Origin: an uncultured Erythrobacter sp.
Lineage (GTDB): Bacteria > Pseudomonadota > Alphaproteobacteria > Sphingomonadales > Sphingomonadaceae
Length of the DNA: 64,000 nt
Direction: 5' to 3'
Assembly: GCA_947488325.1 (NCBI GenBank)
Contig: CANKYZ010000003.1
Span: 310,001 to 374,000, forward strand
A program made the position numbers and the translations under genes. The notes under the pieces were generated by a model, which had not been told where the DNA came from, searched no databases, and was given only the letters and a program-made list of their open reading frames with translations. Within the stretch, counting starts at the first letter, position 1; each line of letters begins with the position of its first letter. Positions 25,472 through 35,600 of this stretch are shown here, piece after piece.

Positions 25472-26395
25472 ATGGCTACTAATCAATCGCAAGAAGCTTG
25501 GAGTGATTTCTGGGCATTGAATTCCAAGGGAAATTCAGGTGGGATCGGCAACAGTGGCGGTGGGTGTCTGCCGCAGCGCTGGGCCGCGATCGAAAATGCC
25601 CAACAACAAGTCTGGTTCGGGTTCATTGACGGATTGCCCAGTGGCGCAAGACTGCTTGATCTGGCCACGGGTGACGGCCGAGTTCTGATGTGGATGTTGG
25701 TAAAGCGACCCGACCTCAAATTGACTGGCGTGGATTTGGCACCGAAATTGCCCTCACCACCCAGAGGCACAGAGGTGCACGCTGGGATCGCGATGGAAAA
25801 CCTTCCATTTGATGACAACCACTTCGATGCTGTGACCAGTCAGTTTGGCTTTGAGTATGGCGATACACAGTTGGTTGCCGATGAGATTGCTCGAGTTCTT
25901 AAGCCGGGCGGAAAGGTTGGACTGATCGTCCATCGCGGCGACGGGCCAATTCTGGAACATAACCGCAAACGCCGAAATGAACTGCTGTGGGCGCTCAAGG
26001 AAAAAGCAGTCGCTCGCAAAGTGAAATCCGCGCTCAAAGCGGGGTCAAGAGGAATTGATCGAGCGGAAAAGCTGGCAGGCAAGGTGGCGCAACAGGGCGC
26101 TGACAAATTTGGTGAACAATCACCCGCATGGGAAATACCTGAAGCAATTCGACGTTCGTGCATGATGGGTCGCCGGGCAGGTCCGGAATCAATCACAGAA
26201 ACGATTGGAATTATTGAGGGGCATGCAAAGAACGAGCTTGGCCGGATCAAGTCTTTGGCGGGTGCCTGTGCCACAGCGGATGCACGGAAAAAAATAACCA
26301 GTGCCTTTGCAGTACATGACCTTTCACTGCTTGGCACTGATGCTCTTTGCGAACCATCAGGACGGGAATTTGCCGACTTTATCACATTAGGCTGA
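25472..26395 (+). CDS. Class I SAM-dependent methyltransferase
   Basis: Methyltransferase of 307 aa. The SAM motif I is LLDLATGDGRVL at about 61-72, the acidic end of strand 2 is GVDLAP near 90, and LPFDDNHFDAVTSQFGFEY (about 111-129) and ARVLKPGGKVGLI (about 141-153) complete the Methyltransf_11 core. The C-terminal half is helical and charged and matches nothing I know. It lies 17 nt after the TPR-oxygenase gene in the same direction, so the two oxygenases and this enzyme may modify one target. A strong terminator follows. Confidence 0.85.
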   Translation: MATNQSQEAWSDFWALNSKGNSGGIGNSGGGCLPQRWAAIENAQQQVWFGFIDGLPSGARLLDLATGDGRVLMWMLVKRPDLKLTGVDLAPKLPSPPRGTEVHAGIAMENLPFDDNHFDAVTSQFGFEYGDTQLVADEIARVLKPGGKVGLIVHRGDGPILEHNRKRRNELLWALKEKAVARKVKSALKAGSRGIDRAEKLAGKVAQQGADKFGEQSPAWEIPEAIRRSCMMGRRAGPESITETIGIIEGHAKNELGRIKSLAGACATADARKKITSAFAVHDLSLLGTDALCEPSGREFADFITLG

Positions 26396-26430
26396 CAGCA
26401 TTCTTTTACTGAGTTTTTTCAAGAACAGAT

Positions 26431-26472
26431 AAAAAAGGGGCGTCAGGCACTTAGCCTGACGCCCCTTTTTTT
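26431..26472. terminator. Bidirectional terminator between methyltransferase and TonB receptor genes
   Basis: GGGGCGTCAGGC (26437-26448) pairs perfectly with GCCTGACGCCCC (26454-26465) around a 5-nt loop. Six A precede the stem and seven T follow it, so it can act in both directions for these two convergent genes. Confidence 0.93.
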
Positions 26473-26510
26473 GCTTTTGCCCCCGGCAAAAGCCGGAGGC
26501 AATCGTCCAA

Positions 26511-29510
26511 TTAGAACGAGAAAGCTGCCGAGATAAAGAAGTCACGACCCAGCACGTCATATGTGCTTGGGAACGTGTTTGCTTGCTCTTGATTGTCACC
26601 AAGCAGAAGCCCGCTTGGGGTGTTCGTCACGAAGCCATCCGCATCGAACTCAGGAGCACCTGGCAGTCTGTCAAACAGGTTGCGGATACCAGCAGTGACT
26701 GTAAGATTTTCTGTTGCAGTAAAAGCAAACGTCAGATCGAACAGATCATAGGATGGAATACGCTCAGCACCGTTGAAGGCAGCGAAGTCCGTACCATCAT
26801 CGGCATCGTCAACACCGCTCAGGTGACGCCAGCGAAGTGATGTAGTCACCGGACCATCGTTCAAGCTCAGGCGTGAAACCCAGCTGAATGATGGACGTGG
26901 ATCACCCGTGTTGGGGCAAGCGCCGCCAAACAGGCCAGCACACTCTTCAACATTCGGCAGCGTCTGAACGGGCTGCTGGAAGAAGGTGTCAGTCCAAGTG
27001 CCTAGGAACGAGAAGTCTAGACCAGATTCGCCCGTGTCGGTGAACAACGAGAACGGAATCGAAGTACGGTAGTTGACTTCCATGTCGATGCCGGACGTAC
27101 CGAGCTCGGCAACGTTGACACCAGCGACCAGTGGCGGATTGTCGACGGTGATAGCACCATCGCCATTACGAATGCCGATAAACGGTTGGCAAACCGTATC
27201 ATTGGCGTCCTGAACTGTACCGTAGCACAGATTTAGGAGACCTTGCAGCGAGCCACCTGCAACCGAGATCGCGTCTTCGATTTCAATGTCGAAGTAGTCG
27301 GCCGTAATGGTCAGGCCTGGAATGAAGTCCGGACGGAAAACAACACCGACGGTGTAGCTCGTCGAAGTTTCTTCACCCAGGTTCGGGTTACCACCAAACA
27401 ATGCTGGGATCTGTGCGTTCAGCTGAATTGCACCAGCGTTACCAACGTTGCCCGCAGGAACGCCGGTTGCGACACAGATATTGTCCGCACCAGGGTTGGC
27501 TGCGAGGAAGTCTGGATCACCACATGGGTCAGTTGCACCCGGGAAGCCAATTGCCTGACCACCGAACAGCTCGCCCACGTTAGGAGCGCGAACCGCACGT
27601 TGATACTGACCGCGCAGCTTGACCGAGTTGATAACGTCAAATTCAACGCCACCAGCATAGGTGAACACGCCGCCAACGGCATCAAGCGAGTAATCAGAAT
27701 AACGAACAGCGCCCGTCAATTCTAAACGTTGCGTGCCATTGTCATACACTGGCACGTTAAGCTCTGCGAAGAGCTCTTTCACGTCATAGTTACCTTGGGT
27801 TGGGCTGCCTGCGTTAAACCCGATAACATCGCCTGAAGCGAGAGCAGTATCAGGAATAAACTGCGAGCCAACGCGGCGATATTCCGCACCGACAGCAAAG
27901 CCAATATCACCAGCACCCGAAGTGAGTTCACCAAGGAAGCCAGAGATCGAACCAGAAGCAATCTCAACCGTGGAAACATCGCCGTTCTGCGCCTGAATGG
28001 TGATCGCAGCGACCTGAGCTGGCGTCAGGTTGTTCTGACCAAAAATATTGATCGCAGTACCCGTACCATCGAGACCAGCTTGGAAAGCTGAGCGAGAGAT
28101 GTTGCCCTGCTGCACGTTCGCATTGCGAGTGCGTGCATAGCTATAATAGGCATCATACGTGATGCTGTCGGTGATATCACCGGTTACACCGCCCAGAACC
28201 CGGAATGCAGAACGCTCATCAAGAGTGTTACGTCCGCCAGATTCTTCAACACGACGCTGGACGAAGGCGCTAACCACACCAAGCTGCGGAGCAGCAAGCG
28301 GCGAAAGGCCGTTTGCAACGCGCAATGCATTTGCTGCAGCTTCGTTAGCATCCAATGTGTTCAGTTCAGCGATAGTTGCCGCATCGAGGAACTGTGAAAC
28401 AGTCGCGATATCGATGTTGAACGTGCCGGTCACCGGTGTTGGAGCAAGTTCCTGCGCCACGCGGTTATTCACAAATGCGACTTCCGTATAAGCACGGTGG
28501 CCATCGGTGAACTCATAATCGGCATAGCCGCCTAGCAGGTAACGCTCTTGCGGGACCTGAAGATAGTTAACCGGAGCGTAGTTGTAAGTCTGACCTGTAC
28601 CGTCAGTGCCAACACCGCCTGGGAAAATTGCGTTATCGATCGTCAGACCAGCGGCCAGATTGGCCATCGTGGTCTCACCGGGATCGGTGACGTCGCCGTC
28701 GCCGTTAAGATCGGTACCCATGTCGACAGCTGTCATGCCAGGTGCGTTGATACGACCATCAGGAACAGTCGATGAACCGAACTGAAGACGATTGAGACCA
28801 AAGGTTTCTCCACCAATCGCGAAGAACGAGAAGTCACGGTCGCCTTGGAAGATGTCTTCACGCTGCGAATACTCAGCATAAACAGTCGCGCTACCGCGGC
28901 CATCATCAAAGGTTCCGCCGATTGCGCCGTAGAGCTGATAGCGAGCGCCATCACCTTCTTCGGTGAGCGCGTACTGACCACCAAACTCAAGGCCTTCAAC
29001 CTTCTTGAGGTTAAAGTTCACAACGCCCGAAAGAGCATCCGAACCGTAGACAGCCGAAGCACCACCGGTCACAACGTCGACCGATTCAATAAGGAAGTTA
29101 GGGATCGTGTTAAGATCAACGACCTGGGTGGTGTCGAACGAAACCCAACGACGACCGTTCACTAGAACGAGCGTACGCGCTTCACCTAGACCACGAAGGT
29201 CGACAGTAGCGGTACCGTTGCCTGGGTTGTTTGAGTTACCCGTAACACCCGGAACAACTTGTGGCAGCGAGTTGACGACGTTTTCAATATTCACGTCACC
29301 AGTCAGCTGGAATTCTTCTGCAGTAACGACAGCCACAGGCGCGGCCGTATCTACGTTACGTTGCTGAATGCGTGAGCCTGTGACGACGATGCGGTTATCT
29401 TCCGTAGCACCTTCACCAGATTCATTGTCTTGAGCGTAGCCCGGCGTGGCAATCATGGCACCAGCCATGATGGTACCAGCTAGGAGCGAGCCCTTGCTAA
29501 AGCGGTTCAT
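26511..29510 (-). CDS. TonB-dependent outer-membrane receptor (999 aa)
   Basis: Signal peptide about 1-27 (ending PGYAQ). A TonB-box-like region around NRIVVTGSRIQQR (about 40-52) precedes a plug domain with VDLRGLGEARTLVLVNGRR. The long beta-barrel ends in AAFSF, with the terminal Phe needed for outer-membrane insertion. Such receptors import scarce nutrients with proton-motive force. The ligand is unknown; the S9 peptidase next door makes peptides a fair guess. AAGGGGA lies 5 nt before the ATG of MNRFSKG. The upstream region carries an element shared with the second receptor gene. Confidence 0.92.
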   Translation of the reverse strand: MNRFSKGSLLAGTIMAGAMIATPGYAQDNESGEGATEDNRIVVTGSRIQQRNVDTAAPVAVVTAEEFQLTGDVNIENVVNSLPQVVPGVTGNSNNPGNGTATVDLRGLGEARTLVLVNGRRWVSFDTTQVVDLNTIPNFLIESVDVVTGGASAVYGSDALSGVVNFNLKKVEGLEFGGQYALTEEGDGARYQLYGAIGGTFDDGRGSATVYAEYSQREDIFQGDRDFSFFAIGGETFGLNRLQFGSSTVPDGRINAPGMTAVDMGTDLNGDGDVTDPGETTMANLAAGLTIDNAIFPGGVGTDGTGQTYNYAPVNYLQVPQERYLLGGYADYEFTDGHRAYTEVAFVNNRVAQELAPTPVTGTFNIDIATVSQFLDAATIAELNTLDANEAAANALRVANGLSPLAAPQLGVVSAFVQRRVEESGGRNTLDERSAFRVLGGVTGDITDSITYDAYYSYARTRNANVQQGNISRSAFQAGLDGTGTAINIFGQNNLTPAQVAAITIQAQNGDVSTVEIASGSISGFLGELTSGAGDIGFAVGAEYRRVGSQFIPDTALASGDVIGFNAGSPTQGNYDVKELFAELNVPVYDNGTQRLELTGAVRYSDYSLDAVGGVFTYAGGVEFDVINSVKLRGQYQRAVRAPNVGELFGGQAIGFPGATDPCGDPDFLAANPGADNICVATGVPAGNVGNAGAIQLNAQIPALFGGNPNLGEETSTSYTVGVVFRPDFIPGLTITADYFDIEIEDAISVAGGSLQGLLNLCYGTVQDANDTVCQPFIGIRNGDGAITVDNPPLVAGVNVAELGTSGIDMEVNYRTSIPFSLFTDTGESGLDFSFLGTWTDTFFQQPVQTLPNVEECAGLFGGACPNTGDPRPSFSWVSRLSLNDGPVTTSLRWRHLSGVDDADDGTDFAAFNGAERIPSYDLFDLTFAFTATENLTVTAGIRNLFDRLPGAPEFDADGFVTNTPSGLLLGDNQEQANTFPSTYDVLGRDFFISAAFSF

Positions 29511-29698
29511 TTCAGTCCCCTTGGATATGCACGCCAAATCGGCGTACAATTCAATATTACGAGCCACAGCTCGCATATTGCGGACTTATGACATTACATT
29601 CTGGGTCTGCAATCGCGCTGACATTCTGATTTGCAGGTTCAATCACACCTGTGGCATTCACGCTACAGTCCATGCTGAGGGGGCTTTATTCTCAGAGC

Positions 29699-29724
29699 TA
29701 TGCGCAATAGGGCTGCGTAAATGA
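29699..29724 (-). promoter_or_regulatory. Shared element upstream of TonB receptor gene, copy 1
   Basis: On the + strand TATGCGCAATAGGG (29699-29712) is followed after 4 nt by GTAAATGA (29717-29724). A matching pair occurs at 36137-36168 ahead of the other receptor gene. It lies 190-214 nt upstream of the receptor start and 57-82 nt before the divergent 29781 gene. It may be a regulator site or part of a promoter. Confidence 0.4.
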
Positions 29725-29780
29725 TGCGCACGGAGCATTCTTCCGAGCCATGCAAACACAATAATCGTGGAGAAATTTCG

Positions 29781-30359
29781 ATGGCTGCTTCAACCTTGCA
29801 TTCTTTCATGTCGTTTTCTCGATTCAATAGAAGCACGGCCCGCATTGTAGCCGGTGGATTGCTTGTCATTTGCGCTATGCCTCTCGAAGCGCAGGAGAAC
29901 ATTGCAAATGCAGATGGAAATTACGTCGAAGGATTGAAAGCATGTCAGGTTGTCATTGACGATACTGAAAGACTCGCCTGTTTCGATGCCGCGGTTGGAA
30001 ATATCGTCACCGCTAGTGATGAAGGTGACGTACAGGTCTTGGACCGCGAAGATGTGCGCGAAACACGACGGAGCCTCTTCGGCTTTAACCTGCCTGACAT
30101 TGGTATATTCGATGGGGATGGCAATGATGAGGATGAAGAGGAGCTGTTCACAACAACTGTTGAGAGGGTCCGTTACCTTACCTCTCGTAGGGCGCGCCTT
30201 ACAACGGCGGAAGGAGCAGTCTGGGAAATGAACAATATCCCAAGTCGCCTTCGCCGGATTGAGCGAGGAGATGCGGTTGAGTTCAAGGGCGCGTCGCTGG
30301 GCTTTTTTTTCTTGCGCATTAACGGTCAAGTTGGGATCAAGGGCCGCCGAATTCAGTGA
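29781..30359 (+). CDS. Exported protein of unknown function
   Basis: Protein of 192 aa with a signal sequence: Arg-containing N-terminus, hydrophobic core IVAGGLLVICAMPLEAQ (about 22-38). The mature part begins with a Cys-pair motif, LKACQVVIDDTERLACFDAAVG (about 51-72), seen in various small proteobacterial envelope proteins. An acidic stretch (GDGNDEDEEELF) follows, then a basic C-terminal strand-rich part (RVRYLTSRRARLTT, VEFKGASLGFFFLRING). No enzyme motif. The ATG used has GGAGA 8 nt upstream. It is divergent from a TonB receptor gene and ends in a terminator. Confidence 0.72.
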   Translation: MAASTLHSFMSFSRFNRSTARIVAGGLLVICAMPLEAQENIANADGNYVEGLKACQVVIDDTERLACFDAAVGNIVTASDEGDVQVLDREDVRETRRSLFGFNLPDIGIFDGDGNDEDEEELFTTTVERVRYLTSRRARLTTAEGAVWEMNNIPSRLRRIERGDAVEFKGASLGFFFLRINGQVGIKGRRIQ

Positions 30360-30393
30360 TCAACAGATTGATCTTCAATCTCTGCCAATTATA

Positions 30394-30426
30394 AAAGGGC
30401 CCGATCTTGCGATCGGGCCCTTTCTA
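30394..30426. terminator. Bidirectional terminator before the S9 peptidase gene end
   Basis: AAAGGGCCCGATC (30394-30406) pairs perfectly with GATCGGGCCCTTT (30411-30423) across TTGC. Runs of A before and T after allow termination of both convergent transcripts. Confidence 0.92.
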
Positions 30427-30474
30427 GTTCTCATTCACCTGCGCGGACAATATAGCCAAATTCTGCGATCTAGA

Positions 30475-32475
30475 TCAGAGTCCGCCCGGACCACAATCAT
30501 TGGCGAGATAATCGAACATCTTGGTGTAGAGTTGCTGCTGATGTCCATACATCAACGTGTTGCCGAAATGGTCAGCATCCTCGAGCGTGACGAATTCGCC
30601 TCTTTTTCCAGCTTCTTCAAACTTCTTTTTGTAGTCGGTGAAGTGGTAGTAAAGCACGCGACGATCCACATTGCCATGCACCATCAGCAATGGAATATTG
30701 ACCTTCTCAACTTCTTCAATCGGGTTAATTCCGATTGAACCGCGGCGTTCGGCCCAATCAACAATTGCCTTCGCAGTACGGCTGCCCGATCGACCTGCAC
30801 CCAGACGGAATGATTTGCCAGGATCTGCCACCGCTGCAACGGCAATGGCACATTGATACAACTGCTCTTCGCGGCTTAGCGACACCAGTGCGGCGTATCC
30901 ACCATATGACCAGCCAAAAAATGCCACTCGTTCAGGATCTACACGGCCTTGTTCGATCAGATATTTGGCGCCGTCATCCTTGTCGTCCTGCATTGCAAGA
31001 CCGTGCTCGCCATATCCAGCGTCAAAGTGCCTCTTGCCCCAGCCAACGGAAATACGGTTTTGTGGATACAGCACCATATAGCCAGCGCTCGCCAGCATCT
31101 GACTCATTTCTGAATAGCCCTGAACCGCATTGACGTGCGGGCCACCATTATGCTGCACCACCAGCGGGAATGGACCTTCCCCCTTTGGCACGGTGACATA
31201 ACCTGGGATTATCAAGCCATCGCGCGCTTCGTATCGGATGTACTCTACGTCAGCGAGCGCTGCTTGGTCTAGTAGTGGATTACGGCTGCCCAACTTGGCC
31301 AACTGCCCGTCTTTCACGAGCCAGAATGAACCCGGGTCGTGCGGCCCCCGATTGGATACGACCATTGTACGACCATCGTAAGAGCGACTCGAAATGCTTA
31401 CTTGATGCGCATATGGGATTTGCGCTTCGAGAGCTTCGTGTAGTGCCCTCTCCTCTTCATCGAACCAATGGCGTTCGTATTTTGCCCCAGGGTAGATCGC
31501 AAAGGCAAGTTTATCGTTTCCAGGGATCGAATGCGTCCCAATACCCAAGACGTCAGAATCTGGAGTAGCGAACAGTTCGCGACCAAATTCACCAGTCGCG
31601 AAATTGAATTCCCAAAGCGACGCCTTATCAGCACCATTGCGCGCCTCTATGATGTAACCGATGTCTGGGTTGTCGTGGTGAAATCCAGCGAGTCCCTGAA
31701 AACCGCCGAGGAACCGGTAAAGATTCTCGTGATCATCTGCATCAAAGACTTCGCCAAATTGGGTCCATGAACCATCACCCGGTCGACGGAAATACGTCTT
31801 CACCGTATTGTCGGTGTCTTGACCTTCTGCGTAACGCGGGTTGCCATCCTTATCGAATTGAATGCGGCCGTACTTGCTCGTTCCGCGCATTACGAGTCTC
31901 TTGGCGCCTGTCCGAAGGTTGAATTTGTAGTAAGAACGCGGGCGGAATGCTTCGAACGGATCGACTCCAAGATCGCCGTTCGCATCAGGCGCCGCGACAA
32001 GCACTGTTTCCGGTTCGTCAGGCAGCAGCTCTACGATCACAAAGTTATCATCGGACTGGCTAAATTTATTAGTTTCCAGATCGTAATAATATGACGCGTA
32101 ATTCCGCGTATCGTCTTCTTGACGGCGGACGCTGCTGCGAACCTGTTCCCATGCTCGGCCGAAGATAACGTTATTACTAGCCCATTGCGCGCTAATAAGC
32201 TCCATCCGGTCACCAGCCAGTGTGCGGTATGGCGTTGTCAGATCTTCTGTCTTGTAAATCTGAAGGAGATAATCACCATCGCGGGTCGGGTTGATGTGGA
32301 CCAACAAGTGCTCGCCATCAGGCGAAACTTGCACCGCGTTCACAACATCGCGCAACGCCCAAACGTCAATTGGCACTGAGGACGTCGCTTGAGTTTCAGA
32401 GGGTGCAGCGACGCTCAGGCCGAGCGCAGAGACACCCAACATGGCTGCCATAAGAGGCGTTTTCAAAAGTTTCAT
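30475..32475 (-). CDS. S9-family serine peptidase (prolyl oligopeptidase type)
   Basis: Exported peptidase of 666 aa with a signal peptide (about 1-28). A beta-propeller-like N-terminal two thirds leads into an alpha/beta hydrolase domain. The nucleophile lies in FFGWSYGGYAALVSL (Ser near 521), the acid in MVHGNVDRRVLYYH (Asp near 602), and the His in LEDADHFGNTL (near 638). Enzymes of this group remove di- or oligopeptides in the periplasm. The ATG used has GGAAGAG 6 nt upstream. It sits between two TonB receptor genes on the same strand, which suggests joint peptide use. Confidence 0.9.
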   Translation of the reverse strand: MKLLKTPLMAAMLGVSALGLSVAAPSETQATSSVPIDVWALRDVVNAVQVSPDGEHLLVHINPTRDGDYLLQIYKTEDLTTPYRTLAGDRMELISAQWASNNVIFGRAWEQVRSSVRRQEDDTRNYASYYYDLETNKFSQSDDNFVIVELLPDEPETVLVAAPDANGDLGVDPFEAFRPRSYYKFNLRTGAKRLVMRGTSKYGRIQFDKDGNPRYAEGQDTDNTVKTYFRRPGDGSWTQFGEVFDADDHENLYRFLGGFQGLAGFHHDNPDIGYIIEARNGADKASLWEFNFATGEFGRELFATPDSDVLGIGTHSIPGNDKLAFAIYPGAKYERHWFDEEERALHEALEAQIPYAHQVSISSRSYDGRTMVVSNRGPHDPGSFWLVKDGQLAKLGSRNPLLDQAALADVEYIRYEARDGLIIPGYVTVPKGEGPFPLVVQHNGGPHVNAVQGYSEMSQMLASAGYMVLYPQNRISVGWGKRHFDAGYGEHGLAMQDDKDDGAKYLIEQGRVDPERVAFFGWSYGGYAALVSLSREEQLYQCAIAVAAVADPGKSFRLGAGRSGSRTAKAIVDWAERRGSIGINPIEEVEKVNIPLLMVHGNVDRRVLYYHFTDYKKKFEEAGKRGEFVTLEDADHFGNTLMYGHQQQLYTKMFDYLANDCGPGGL

Positions 32476-32569
32476 GGTCAACTCTTCCAGTTCGAATTTC
32501 GAATATATCCCGACGATCCCACCTCACCTCCAACTCGGTGAAATCGCATGGTGCATGTTAATACAAAAA

Positions 32570-32607
32570 AGCGGCCCCTCGACAAGTCCCGAGTGGCCGC
32601 TCTTTGT
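32570..32607. terminator. Terminator after the second TonB receptor gene
   Basis: AGCGGCC (32570-32576) pairs with GGCCGCT (32595-32601), and an inner CTCG/CGAG pair extends the stem past one mismatch. A run of A lies on one side (a T-run for the minus strand) and CTTTGTT on the other. It lies 24 nt past the receptor stop, on the receptor transcript, upstream of the S9 gene. Confidence 0.8.
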
Positions 32608-32630
32608 TAGCTCAAGGCAGCTTTCTCGCC

Positions 32631-35600
32631 TTAGAAACGATAGAGTACCTGCGCGAAGAATTCGCGGCCGTCAAAATTGTAACCGTTGCCGATCGGAACA
32701 TTCGAGACGCTGAACACCTCGTCAGAATCGACTTGTGGCGGATCATTGTCGAACAGGTTGGTGATGCCCGCGATGATCCGGAAATCGCCATTATCCCAAC
32801 GGATTGACGCGGTGTGCTCGAACCATTCATCGGCGAAACCAACATCGCGGCAGAAACGACCGTCTCCCGGAACATTTGGTGTACCGTCACCCAGGCAGGT
32901 GTCCGACAAGAAGCCAGTTCCAAGATTGCCAAATGCGTCGTCAAATTCGTCAACGCCAGCCGGATCTTGATCGACATCACCGATATAGCGTGTTTGCCAA
33001 GTAAACCGGAAATCCTTCCAGTCGATATTGAAGGTCGCACGGCCCGTCCAACTTGGGAAGCCGAACTCGCCAGCGAGATTGTTTTCCGACAGATTGCCTT
33101 GTGCATCGATGAACAGAATTGACCGTTCAATGAGGTGGTTCGCTCGCACCTCAAGAGCAAGGTCGAACACTTCACCACCAAGCGTGACATCCTTACCAAA
33201 CGACGCATTCATATCGATCCCGCGCACAACTTCTTCGTTGAAATTGATGAAGCCTTGGAAGACGTCGGAAATAAGATCACGACCCATGGTAGAGACACCG
33301 ATGCGATCACAGAACGGGCTGCGGACGCCGTCTTGACGCGTGAAGCAGTCATTCACGATGAACTGCACGCCTGGTTCAACAATCGCGTCTTCAATCTTGA
33401 TGTCGTAATAGTTGAAGTTGAACGCAAAATCGAAACCCGAAGCAAAGCTTTCTTCAAACGCGAAACCTGTCGTAATCGACCGCGAGGTTTCAGGGTTAAG
33501 ATCAAGCGTACCGCCAGATTCGATCTCAACGCTAGGCAATGCGAAGGTGTTCAAACCCTGATCATCAATCCCGACAGTCGTAGGATCACGACCTTCACGA
33601 AGGCAATTACTGAGAGTAGCCGGATCGCGAGTATCGAGATTTGGAGTGTAGACAGGGCTTGTTGCGCCAGGCGGCGTAATAAATGCAGCATTTGGCACAG
33701 CACAAGGGTCAAGGATCGTGTTGAACCCGGTCTGCGCAGCGAGGAAGTTCTCACGCAGGTTCGGCGCGCGGAATGACGTGCCGTAGGAGAACTTCAGTAA
33801 AAGCGGTGAAACCGGCCGCCAGCCACCCTTGATGGCAAACGTACCGTTGGTGCCATAGAATTCCTGGTCGGTCAGGCGACCCGAAACATTAACGGTCAAC
33901 TCTTCGACCAATGGCTCACCAGCCATCAGCGGGATATCGAGTTCGCCGAAAATCTCACGAATCCATGCCGAGCCCTGCGCACCTTCGTCTGTTGAACGCG
34001 CAAACAGGAGACCGTTAGAAGTAACGAAGTTCGGCCGAGAATCGATTGAGTCATTGCGCCATTCAGCACCAACCACAACACCGACCGGCCCGGCGGGCAA
34101 ATCAATGAGGTCGCCGGTGACAAATCCGCTTACAAAGACCTGCTCATAAACCGTACGGAATGTGTTTTCACCAAACAGATAGTCACGTTCAGCAGCGGTT
34201 TCAAAATCACCGATTGGGGCACCCAAGACGCTCGCAGCGAACAGGTTGACCGGTACACAGCCAGCAATCAGATCCGGAGCGGCAAGCCCTGGATTGGACA
34301 ACGCCGCCCCATCACACGGAGTGATCACGCCGGCAGCGCCAGCACCAAACTGTACGTTCTGATCGTAATCATCTGCGATACCGTCGCCGTTATTGTCAAC
34401 AACGCCATCACCATCAAAATCGAAAGTCGGATCGATGCCAAGCGCAAGTGCAAGGCGATCTTCACGGATACCAGTCGTGCGCGACCTACCGACAGAACGT
34501 GAATAAACGCCGGCAGTTTCAAAGCTCCACGAAGAACCAATAAATGGCAAATCGCCGCGCACACCAAGCACGCCGCGATAATTCTCTTGGGTCACTTCGA
34601 AGTTGTTGCGGTCACCAGTGATGCCAACGATTGGCAAAACCGGGAGGCTACCCGAGCCCGGATTGAAGTTCCCACCAATCAGCGCGTTATCAGCCACAAA
34701 ACAGTCGGTTCCATTTGGACTATTCACATTACACGGGTTGAAGAAGTTATCCGCTGGAACGAATGGGAAAATTTGCGGAATATTGCTGTTTGGATTGGTG
34801 ATTTCCGCACGAGAAAACTGAGCCTCGAAGAACGGCGTAATGTTAGCCTCACCCGGCAATGTGTATTCGCCGTAAGCGAACACATTGTACAATTCTTGTT
34901 CAGAAATGAAGACCTGATCGAGATTGGCACCATTCAGATTGACGTTCTGAAAATCAACATCGCGGACGCCGTCACCATCAGTATCTAGATCCACACCAAA
35001 AACATTGGTCGATTCACCAAAATTCAACCCCGGAATGTTGGCAATATTGCCATTTGCCGGGAAATAGACCGAACCGAGGAAAGTCTGAGGGATGAAAATG
35101 CGCCCAGAGATACCCGAAACGATCGAGTCGACTTGCGAGACTCCGACACCTGGAGTGCGGTTTTGAATCACAGCATTGTCACGCACATTGGTATTGAAGA
35201 TATTGCCGTTCTGATCAATTTCGACGTGCACAGTGTCGTCAGCCAGGAAGTCACGGTCACGCAAGCTAAAGGCATCGCGGAATGCATATTCAGCACCGAT
35301 ACCAAACACGGCGCGGTCAGTGTTAAAGCCCCATGCGGCGCTGATCGTGTAATCATCACCCCCACCCGCTTCGTTTAGATTTCCGTTAGCCTGCACTTCA
35401 AGACCGTCAAAGTCCTTCCGAAGAACAACGTTAACGACACCGGCAACCGCGTCAGAGCCGTAAACCGATGAAGCACCGTCCAGCAGCAGGTCAAAGCGGT
35501 CAACCAAGCTCGAAGGGATCAGGTTGATCGACGGAGCCGTAGGGGCGCCACCCGCACCTCCAGGAGCAAGCCGACGGCCATTGACAAGAACGAGCGTACG

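Noticed and set aside
29781..30359. Type VI secretion role for the exported Cys-pair protein
   Set aside because: The LACFD-type motif is shared with some T6SS-linked proteins, but no T6SS gene is in the window.
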